Source of the DNA: CBDBFH01 sp965204775
GTDB lineage: Bacteria > Pseudomonadota > Alphaproteobacteria > JAPOUT01 > G958296285
NCBI GenBank assembly: GCA_965204775.1
Contig: CBDBFH010000008.1
Coordinates: forward strand, 62,001-126,000
Reading direction: 5' to 3'
Length of the DNA: 64,000 bases
Shown: one piece after another, positions 24,779 through 32,651 of the stretch
How positions within the stretch are numbered: the stretch's first letter is position 1
How the letters are laid out: each line of letters begins with the position of its first letter
Program-made: the position numbers and the translations under genes
Notes under the pieces: generated by a model
Told to the model about the DNA's origin: nothing
The model's input: the letters and a program-made list of their open reading frames with translations, nothing else
Databases searched by the model: none

Positions 24779-27700
24779 ATGCGGCTGACTGGAGAGGGAT
24801 TTTGGCTCGGCTTTGTACGAGACATTGTCCGAGACATTCGGGTCATGATTCTGCTTGCGCTGGCGGCAGTCTTCTCCGCCTGCACGCCGCAGACCGGGGA
24901 GCAGCCAAATTTCCTCATGGAAACAAGTTCGATTCCTTCGGGCACGCCCACATCCCCCCCAGACCCAACAACAACGCCCACATCCCCCCCAGACCCAACA
25001 ACAACGCCCACATCCCCCCCAGACCCAACAACAACGCCCACATCCTCCCCAGACCCAACAACAACGCCCACATCCCCCCCAGACCAAACACCAACGACCA
25101 CATCACCCCCAGCCCCAACACCAACGCCAACGCCAAGCGTTCCGCCGCTGATCATAGATATTAACGACGATATCGCAGGCAATATTGAGAGCGGAGACAA
25201 CGATGACGAGATTACTCTCAGCGACGGAAGAATACGCGGCAACATTATCACCGGTCCGGGCGATGATTTTGTTCGTCTGGTTGCGGGTGATGTCGAGACG
25301 GTCGATCTTGGCGCAGGCAACGATATCGTGGAAGTTGCCGGCAATATGGTGGACGACGCCGATGATGGGATGCCCGCTCTTATTGTCCGCCGCCCGATTG
25401 AAGGCGGCGCGGACGACGACACGTTTCGGCTTGCCACCGGTGGCAAGATTGGCGATCTGCGTTTCGCGGGCGATGCGCCCGATGCCGGCCAGGGGGATGC
25501 TCATCTTCAGAACATCGAGGTCATTCACCTCAACGGCGGCGAGGTGGCAGGCAATGTTGAAGGCAGCGCGGGAGACGAAACTTTTGAGTTTGTATTGGGC
25601 ATAATCGGCGGCTTCCTCGACGGCGGCGGCGGCGCGGATACATTCACCGCCGCCGGAGCGGCGGCGGATCTGGTGGTGCGCCTGACCGATGATGACGGCG
25701 ACACCGGGGGTGATCTGCGCCTGCGCAATGTCGAGACGATCACGCTGACCTCTCACGCGGACAGCTTTGTGCTTGCTGTTGATCTTCCGGCGCTGGGCCA
25801 GTCGATGGTGCTTGACGGCGGGGCGGGTTCCGACCGGTTCACGCTGGAGGCGGGCGGCATAACCGGCTCGATCACGTCCTCCGGGAGCGGCGATCCGGGG
25901 GCGGGCAATCTGCGCCTGCTCAATATCGAAACCTGGCGCTTTGCCGGGGGCATGGTGACCGGCAATGTCGAAGGGGGCGCGGGGGACGAAATCTTTGAGT
26001 TTGTATCGGGCGGGATCGGCGGTTATCTCGACGGCGGCGGCGGCGCGGATACATTCACCGCCGCCGAAGCGGTAGCGGGTCTGACGGTGCGCCTGACCGA
26101 TGATGACGGCGACACCGGGGGTGATCTGCGCCTGCGCAATATCGAGACGATCACGCTGACCTCTCATGCGGACAGCTTTGTGCTTGCTGCTGATCTTCCG
26201 GCGCTGGGCCAGTCGATGGTGCTTGACGGCGGGGCGGGTTCCGACCGGTTCACGCTGGAGGCGGGCGGCATGGCCGGCTCGATCACGGCCTCCGGGAGCG
26301 GCGATCCGGGGGCGGGCAATCTGCGCCTGCTCAATATCGAAGCTTGGCGCTTTGCCGGGGGCATGGTGACCGGCAATGTCGAAGGCGGCGCGGGAGATGA
26401 AACTTTTGAGTTTGTATCGGGCGGGATCGGCGGCTTCCTCGACGGCGGCGCGGGCAGCGATACGCTGGAACTGCTGAGCGGTGCAGTCGTGGCGAGCGTT
26501 GCTTTCAGCAGTCAGGCTTCGTCCGGCGGCGCGCTTCATCTGCAGAATATCGAGACCATCCGTCTGAACGGCGGCATGGTGACCGGCAATGTCGAAGGCG
26601 GCGCGGGGGACGAAATCTTTGAGTTTGTATCGGGCGGGATCGGCGGTTATCTCGACGGCGGCGGCGGCGCGGATACATTCACCGCCGCCGGAGCGGCGGC
26701 GGGTCTGGCGGTGCGCCTGACCGATGATGACGGCGACACCGGGGGTGATCTGCGCTTGCGCAATATTGAGACGATCACGCTGACCTCTCATGCGGATAGC
26801 TTTGTGCTTGCTGTTGATCTTCCGGCGCTGGGCCAGTCGATGGTGCTTGACGGCGGGGCGGGTTCCGACCGATTCACGCTGGAGGCGGGCGGCATGGCCG
26901 ACTCGATCACGTCCTCCGGGAGCGGCGATCCAGGTGCGGGCAATCTGCGCCTGCTCAATATCGAAACCTGGCGCTTTGCTGGTGGCATGGTGACCGGCAA
27001 TGTCGAAGGCGGCGCGGGGGACGAAACCTTTGAGTTTGTATCGGGCGGGATCGGCGGTTATCTCGACGGCGGCGGCGGCGCGGATACATTGACCGCCGCC
27101 GGAGCGGCGGCGGGTCTGGCGGTTCGCCTGACCGATGATGACGGCGACACCGGGGGTGATCTGCGCCTGCGCAATATCGAGACGATCACGCTGACCTCTC
27201 ATGCGGACAGCTTTGTGCTTGCTGTTGATCTTCCGGCGCTGGGCCAGTCGATGGTGCTTGACGGCGGGGCGGGTTCCGACCGGTTCACGCTGGAGGCGGG
27301 CGGCATGGCTGGCTCGATCACGTCCTCCGGGAGCGGCGATCCGGGGGCGGGCAATCTGCGCCTGCTCAATATCGAAACCTGGCGCTTTGCCGGGGGCATG
27401 GTGACCGGCAATGTCGAAGGCGGCGCGGGAGATGAAACCTTTGAGTTTGTATCGGGCGGGATCGGCGGCTTCTTCGACGGCGGCGCGGGCAGCGATACGC
27501 TGGAACTGCTGAGCGGCGCAGTCGTGGCGAGCGTTGCTTTCAGCAGTCAGGCTTCGTCCGGCGGCGCGCTTCATCTGCAGAATATCGAGACCATCCGTCT
27601 GAACGGCGGCATGGTGACCGGCAATGTCGAAGGCAGCGCGGGGGATGAAACTTTTGAGTTTGTATCGGGCGGGATCGGCGGCTTCCTCGACGGCGGCGCG

Positions 27701-30700
27701 GGCGGCGATACGCTGGAACTGCTGAGCGGTGCAGTCGTGGCGAGCGTTGCTTTCAGCAGTCAGGCTTCGTCCGGCGGCGCGCTTCATCTGCAGAATATCG
27801 AGACCATCCGTCTGAACGGCGGCATGGTGACCGGCAATGTCGAAGGGGGCGCGGGGGACGAAACCTTTGAGTTTGTATCGGGCGGGATCGGCGGTTATCT
27901 CGACGGCGGCGGCGGCGCGGATACATTCACCGCCGCCGGAGCGGCGGCGGGTCTGGCGGTGCGCCTGACCGATGATGACGGCGACACCGGGGGTGATCTG
28001 CGCCTGCGCAATATCGAGACGATCACGCTGACCTCTCATGCGGACAGCTTTGTGCTTGCTGTTGATCTTCCGGCGCTGGGCCAGTCGATGGTGCTTGACG
28101 GCGGGGCGGGTTCCGACCGGTTCACGCTGGAGGCGGGCGGCATGGCCGGCTCGATCACGGCCTCCGGGAGCGGCGATCCGGGGGCGGGCAATCTGCGCCT
28201 GCTCAATATCGAAACCTGGCGCTTTGCCGGTGGCATGGTGACCGGCAATGTCGAAGGCGGCGCGGGGGATGAAACCTTTGAGTTTGTGTCGGGCGGGATT
28301 GACGGTTATCTCGACGGCGGCGGCGGCGCGGATACATTCACCGCCGCCGAAGCGGCGGCGGGTCTGGCGGTGCGCCTGACCGATGATGACGGCGACACCG
28401 GGGGTGATCTGCGCTTGCGCAATATTGAGACGATCACGCTGACCTCTCATGCGGACAGCTTTGTGCTTGCTGTTGATCTTCCGGCGCTGGGCCAGTCGAT
28501 GGTGCTTGACGGCGGGGCGGGTTCCGACCGATTCACGCTGGAGGCGGGCGGCATGGCCGACTCGATCACGTCCTCCGGGAGCGGCGATCCAGGTGCGGGC
28601 AATCTGCGCCTGCTCAATATCGAAACCTGGCGCTTTGCCGGTGGCATGGTGACCGGCAATGTTGAAGGCAGCGCGGGAGACGAAACTTTTGAGTTTGTAT
28701 TGGGCATAATCGGCGGCTTCCTCGACGGCGGCGGCGGCGCGGATACATTCACCGCCGCCGGAGCGGCGGCGGATCTGGTGGTGCGCCTGACCGATGATGA
28801 CGGCGACACCGGGGGTGATCTGCGCCTGCGCAATGTCGAGACGATCACGCTGACCTCTCACGCGGACAGCTTTGTGCTTGCTGTTGATCTTCCGGCGCTG
28901 GGCCAGTCGATGGTGCTTGACGGCGGGGCGGGTTCCGACCGGTTCACGCTGGAGGCGGGCGGCATAACCGGCTCGATCACGTCCTCCGGGAGCGGCGATC
29001 CGGGGGCGGGCAATCTGCGCCTGCTCAATATCGAAACCTGGCGCTTTGCCGGGGGCATGGTGACCGGCAATGTCGAAGGGGGCGCGGGGGACGAAATCTT
29101 TGAGTTTGTATCGGGCGGGATCGGCGGTTATCTCGACGGCGGCGGCGGCGCGGATACATTCACCGCCGCCGAAGCGGTAGCGGGTCTGACGGTGCGCCTG
29201 ACCGATGATGACGGCGACACCGGGGGTGATCTGCGCCTGCGCAATATCGAGACGATCACGCTGACCTCTCATGCGGACAGCTTTGTGCTTGCTGCTGATC
29301 TTCCGGCGCTGGGCCAGTCGATGGTGCTTGACGGCGGGGCGGGTTCCGACCGGTTCACGCTGGAGGCGGGCGGCATGGCCGGCTCGATCACGGCCTCCGG
29401 GAGCGGCGATCCGGGGGCGGGCAATCTGCGCCTGCTCAATATCGAAGCTTGGCGCTTTGCCGGGGGCATGGTGACCGGCAATGTCGAAGGCGGCGCGGGA
29501 GATGAAACTTTTGAGTTTGTATCGGGCGGGATCGGCGGCTTCCTCGACGGCGGCGGCGGCGCGGATACATTCACCGCCGCCGCTTCGGCGGCGGGTCTGG
29601 GGGTGCGCCTGACCGATAATGACGGCGACACCCGGGGTAATCTGCGCCTGCGCAATATTGAGACGATCACGCTGACCTCTCACGCGGACAGACCTGTGCT
29701 TGCTGCGGATCTTCCGGCGCTGGGCCAGTCCGCCGTGATTGACGGCGGGGCGGGTTCTGACCAGTTCACGCTGGAGGCGGGCGGCATAACCGGCTCGATC
29801 ACGTCCTCCGGGAGCGGCGATCCGGGGGCGGGCAATCTGCGCCTGCTCAATATCGAAACCTGGCGCTTTGCCGGGGGCATGGTGACCGGCAATGTCGAAG
29901 GCGGCGCGGGGGACGAAACCTTTGAGTTCGCTTCCGGTACAATCGGCGGCTTCCTCGACGGCGGCGCGGGCAGCGATACGCTGGAACTACCGATCGGTAT
30001 CTTGACGAGCATTGCTTATAGCAATCAGGTTCCGTCCAGTGGCGCGTTGCATTTACAAAATATCGAGACCATCCGTTTGAACGGTGGCATAGTGGCAGGC
30101 AATGTCGAAGGCGGCGCGGGGGACGAAATCTTTGAGTTTGTATCGGGCATAATCTTCGGCTTCCTCGACGGCGGCGGCGGCGCGGATACATTCACCGCCG
30201 CCGGAGCGGTGCCGGGTCTGGCGGTGCGCCTGACCGATGATGACGGCGACGTCGGGGGTGATCTGCGCCTGCGCAATATCGAGACGATCACGCTGACCTC
30301 TCACACGGACAGATTTGTGCTTGCTGTTGATCTTCCGGCGCTGGGCCAGTCGATGGTGCTTGACGGCGGGGCGGGTTCCGACCGGTTCACGCTGGAGGCG
30401 GGCGGCATGGCCGGCTCGATCACGGCCTCCGGGAGCGGCGATCCGGGCGCGGGCAATCTGCGCCTGCTCAATATCGAAGCTTGGCGCTTTGCCGGGGGCA
30501 TGGTGACCGGCAATGTCGAAGGCGGCGCGGGGGATGACACCTTTGAGTTCGCTTCCGGTACAATCGGCGGCTTCCTTGATGGCGGCGCGGGCAGCGATAC
30601 GGTTTGGCTGGAGGACGGCCTGTCCGTGAACCTCCTTGCCTATTCCAGCGCCGCCCCGGCGAACAGTGGAGATATTCATGTGACCGGCGTTGAGAACATC

Positions 30701-32608
30701 ATCATTGACGGCGCATCTTTCGCTGCGCCGATAGACGCCAGTTCCGCTCCAAGCAGCCTCACGATCACCGCAATCGCCACCGATAGGGTGACAGGGGCTT
30801 CCAACATGGTTGTGCTCAACGCCGGGCAGGCGCATCTTTTCGTGGCCGGGGACACGTCCGACCCGAGTGCCGAAAATTATATCCCCCCCCGCTTTCTGGT
30901 CACCGGCACCGGAAGGTTCACGCTGGGCTGCGCGCTCAATGCGGCGGGGAACGAACAATGCGGTAATCTTCGATTTTTGGTCAGTATTGGGGGCGGGTTC
31001 TCGAACACGCGCATTGACGGCGGCGCCGTCGTTGGCGGCAGGCGGGCATCAAGGGATGGGCTCTTTCAGTTCCTTGGCCTTGATGCTGCGATTAACGGAT
31101 CAGAGTTAGACGGAACGCTGGAACTGGTCAGGGGAACAATCGGCGACGTCAACGGCAAATCCATCAATGGCCTGGCCGGGGCCGACAGGATCATTCTGGC
31201 CGGAGACCTCACCACCGGTGCGGGCAATGATCTCTCCGTTTCCGGCTCGATAGACGGCGGAGAGGGCAGCGACGCCTTCGTTATTGCCTCAGGGGGCAGG
31301 GTGAGAAATGTCCTCGCATCCGGGACGGCTGCTCAGGCGGATGGCGATGTTTTTCTGCTCAATATCGAGAGCATCATTCTGAACGGTGGCGAGGTGACGG
31401 GCAGTATTACCGGCGGGAGCGGCGGCGAAATCTTCGAGTTAATTGCCGGGACCATCGGCGGCCATCTTGACGGCGGCGGCGGCACGGATGTATTGCGCTA
31501 TGCCGGAGCAACAGGAACCGCCTTCACGGCGGCCTTCGGCCTGGCGAATGAAGATGACATTCGGGACGCCGGCGGCTCGGTGCGCAACATCGAGTCTCAG
31601 ACTCCGCTGACGGGGCTGGGGACCGGCATCAGCGCCGTGCTGAATATCGAGCGCCTAGAACTCTCCCCTGCGCTCTCACTCTACGGGGCGATGGGCGATG
31701 CGCTGATGGAGTTCGGGACACGGACGACGGAGGGAATCGGGTTTGCCGATCTTAACTTGGGAACGGGCCGGGCGGTTTCACTGGTCTCGCGGGCTGAGCC
31801 GGCTTCGGGCCACAGGGTCTGGGCGCACGAAGTCCAGCATGAGGGGCGGAGGCGGGGCTCAATCGGCCTTGGCCTGCCTGGCCTCGCCGCCCGCGCCGGA
31901 AACAGCTACGACTATGAAATGACGCTGACCGGGCAAGGCCTCGATGCCCAACTGACCGAAGGCCGGTGGGGCCAGTTAGGGTTGCGCGCGGCGGCCTATT
32001 CGCTGAACGGCGAGGTCAAGCTGCAAGGGGGCAGCGCACAGATTGAGGGCTATGGAGCCGGAGCCGGCTTCCTCTGGAAACGGGGAAATCTCGCGGCTCA
32101 CCTCACCGGCCTCGCCGGGCTCTATGAAGTTGAGGCGAGCGCTATTGCCTATTCGGATACGACGACTTCCTTTTCAGCCTTCAACGCGATTGTTTCAGCG
32201 CAATTGGAGGGTCGCCGGGTTTTTAGCGATGGTCTGGAGATTCGCGGCTTTGGCGGTTTGGTCTGGCAGGCGCTTTCACTGGATGATGTCTTTCCGTCTG
32301 GGCAGGGGCCCCTGATTGATTTCGACCTGGTCTCACGCTTGACCATCCGTCTTGGCGCGGGTGTGGAGGCGGAGCATTGGTTTGCCGATCTGGCGGCCAT
32401 CCATGAGACGGAGTCTGGCGGCGCACTGACCTCGGGCCTGCGGCAGGACTACAGGTCGCTTGATGGAACCGCCTTTGAAGCCCGGCTTGGAGGCCGGATT
32501 GCCGATCTGGCCCCCGGCCTGACGCTCAAGGCCGATGCGGGCCTGCGCGCCGCCTCTTTCCGCTCGGCGGATGTCAAAGCTTCTCTGCGCCTCGACTGGC
32601 GCTTCTAG
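24779..32608 (+). CDS. Giant modular lipoprotein-type autotransporter 2
   Basis: The product is 2609 residues. The signal VMILLALAAVFSAC (Cys35) is lipobox-like. A PTSPPDPTTT linker occupies about residues 57-120. An N-terminal cap similar to that of autotransporter 1 is followed by a passenger array of ten 137-residue modules (GGMVTGNVEGGAGDE, then TFTAAEAAAGLAVRLTDDDG, then SFVLAVDLPALGQSMVLDG) with interspersed 71-residue modules (TLELLSGAVVASVAFSSQAS). A unique region (about 1950-2200) with a possible disulfide pair in GCALNAAGNEQC comes next, then the RNIESQ junction. The C-terminal barrel is about 2347-2609, ending in Phe. It lies 131 bases after autotransporter 1 with its own leader. 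The role is inferred to be a variable surface protein. Confidence 0.85.
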   Translation: MRLTGEGFWLGFVRDIVRDIRVMILLALAAVFSACTPQTGEQPNFLMETSSIPSGTPTSPPDPTTTPTSPPDPTTTPTSPPDPTTTPTSSPDPTTTPTSPPDQTPTTTSPPAPTPTPTPSVPPLIIDINDDIAGNIESGDNDDEITLSDGRIRGNIITGPGDDFVRLVAGDVETVDLGAGNDIVEVAGNMVDDADDGMPALIVRRPIEGGADDDTFRLATGGKIGDLRFAGDAPDAGQGDAHLQNIEVIHLNGGEVAGNVEGSAGDETFEFVLGIIGGFLDGGGGADTFTAAGAAADLVVRLTDDDGDTGGDLRLRNVETITLTSHADSFVLAVDLPALGQSMVLDGGAGSDRFTLEAGGITGSITSSGSGDPGAGNLRLLNIETWRFAGGMVTGNVEGGAGDEIFEFVSGGIGGYLDGGGGADTFTAAEAVAGLTVRLTDDDGDTGGDLRLRNIETITLTSHADSFVLAADLPALGQSMVLDGGAGSDRFTLEAGGMAGSITASGSGDPGAGNLRLLNIEAWRFAGGMVTGNVEGGAGDETFEFVSGGIGGFLDGGAGSDTLELLSGAVVASVAFSSQASSGGALHLQNIETIRLNGGMVTGNVEGGAGDEIFEFVSGGIGGYLDGGGGADTFTAAGAAAGLAVRLTDDDGDTGGDLRLRNIETITLTSHADSFVLAVDLPALGQSMVLDGGAGSDRFTLEAGGMADSITSSGSGDPGAGNLRLLNIETWRFAGGMVTGNVEGGAGDETFEFVSGGIGGYLDGGGGADTLTAAGAAAGLAVRLTDDDGDTGGDLRLRNIETITLTSHADSFVLAVDLPALGQSMVLDGGAGSDRFTLEAGGMAGSITSSGSGDPGAGNLRLLNIETWRFAGGMVTGNVEGGAGDETFEFVSGGIGGFFDGGAGSDTLELLSGAVVASVAFSSQASSGGALHLQNIETIRLNGGMVTGNVEGSAGDETFEFVSGGIGGFLDGGAGGDTLELLSGAVVASVAFSSQASSGGALHLQNIETIRLNGGMVTGNVEGGAGDETFEFVSGGIGGYLDGGGGADTFTAAGAAAGLAVRLTDDDGDTGGDLRLRNIETITLTSHADSFVLAVDLPALGQSMVLDGGAGSDRFTLEAGGMAGSITASGSGDPGAGNLRLLNIETWRFAGGMVTGNVEGGAGDETFEFVSGGIDGYLDGGGGADTFTAAEAAAGLAVRLTDDDGDTGGDLRLRNIETITLTSHADSFVLAVDLPALGQSMVLDGGAGSDRFTLEAGGMADSITSSGSGDPGAGNLRLLNIETWRFAGGMVTGNVEGSAGDETFEFVLGIIGGFLDGGGGADTFTAAGAAADLVVRLTDDDGDTGGDLRLRNVETITLTSHADSFVLAVDLPALGQSMVLDGGAGSDRFTLEAGGITGSITSSGSGDPGAGNLRLLNIETWRFAGGMVTGNVEGGAGDEIFEFVSGGIGGYLDGGGGADTFTAAEAVAGLTVRLTDDDGDTGGDLRLRNIETITLTSHADSFVLAADLPALGQSMVLDGGAGSDRFTLEAGGMAGSITASGSGDPGAGNLRLLNIEAWRFAGGMVTGNVEGGAGDETFEFVSGGIGGFLDGGGGADTFTAAASAAGLGVRLTDNDGDTRGNLRLRNIETITLTSHADRPVLAADLPALGQSAVIDGGAGSDQFTLEAGGITGSITSSGSGDPGAGNLRLLNIETWRFAGGMVTGNVEGGAGDETFEFASGTIGGFLDGGAGSDTLELPIGILTSIAYSNQVPSSGALHLQNIETIRLNGGIVAGNVEGGAGDEIFEFVSGIIFGFLDGGGGADTFTAAGAVPGLAVRLTDDDGDVGGDLRLRNIETITLTSHTDRFVLAVDLPALGQSMVLDGGAGSDRFTLEAGGMAGSITASGSGDPGAGNLRLLNIEAWRFAGGMVTGNVEGGAGDDTFEFASGTIGGFLDGGAGSDTVWLEDGLSVNLLAYSSAAPANSGDIHVTGVENIIIDGASFAAPIDASSAPSSLTITAIATDRVTGASNMVVLNAGQAHLFVAGDTSDPSAENYIPPRFLVTGTGRFTLGCALNAAGNEQCGNLRFLVSIGGGFSNTRIDGGAVVGGRRASRDGLFQFLGLDAAINGSELDGTLELVRGTIGDVNGKSINGLAGADRIILAGDLTTGAGNDLSVSGSIDGGEGSDAFVIASGGRVRNVLASGTAAQADGDVFLLNIESIILNGGEVTGSITGGSGGEIFELIAGTIGGHLDGGGGTDVLRYAGATGTAFTAAFGLANEDDIRDAGGSVRNIESQTPLTGLGTGISAVLNIERLELSPALSLYGAMGDALMEFGTRTTEGIGFADLNLGTGRAVSLVSRAEPASGHRVWAHEVQHEGRRRGSIGLGLPGLAARAGNSYDYEMTLTGQGLDAQLTEGRWGQLGLRAAAYSLNGEVKLQGGSAQIEGYGAGAGFLWKRGNLAAHLTGLAGLYEVEASAIAYSDTTTSFSAFNAIVSAQLEGRRVFSDGLEIRGFGGLVWQALSLDDVFPSGQGPLIDFDLVSRLTIRLGAGVEAEHWFADLAAIHETESGGALTSGLRQDYRSLDGTAFEARLGGRIADLAPGLTLKADAGLRAASFRSADVKASLRLDWRF
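24947..25137 (+). repeat. 30-bp tandem repeat (PTSPPDPTTT linker) with C7 tracts
   Basis: Five to six copies of a 30-base unit encode PTSPPDPTTT immediately after the lipobox region of autotransporter 2. The first four units are nearly exact, and most contain a seven-C run (catccccccc). The last copies degenerate to PTPTPTPS. Whole-unit changes keep frame; C-run slippage would shut off the downstream 2500 codons. Confidence 0.9.
25551..30540 (+). repeat. Passenger cassette array: 411-bp and 213-bp modules
   Basis: A recurrent anchor (the codons for SHADSFVLA) occurs at steps of 411, 624, 411, 837, 411, 411, 411, 411 and 621 bases. The steps decompose into a 411-bp A module plus zero, one or two copies of a 213-bp B module (210 bp in the last). 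Order from 5': A A B A A B B A A A A A B A. Segment 25551-26450 is repeated, identical by eye, at 28656-29555 (offset 3105 bases). All units are multiples of three and in frame. Confidence 0.88.
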
Positions 32609-32651
32609 GCGGCAGCTGATACAAGCAATCTCCAGTATCGGGAGAGCTCGG

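Noticed and set aside
25103..29683. A 1526-codon open frame antisense to autotransporter 2, with repeated QARQIAR-like units
   Set aside because: It exists only because the in-frame 411/213-bp modules contain no antisense stop in that register. It has no signal, domain or ribosome site, and its repeats mirror the sense modules. Similar mirror frames occur at 19317-21902, 30053-30958 and 59252-63946.
24947..30540. Regular repeats considered as a CRISPR array
   Set aside because: Unit lengths (30, 213, 411 bp) are multiples of three inside one reading frame, with no unique spacers of constant size and no cas genes.
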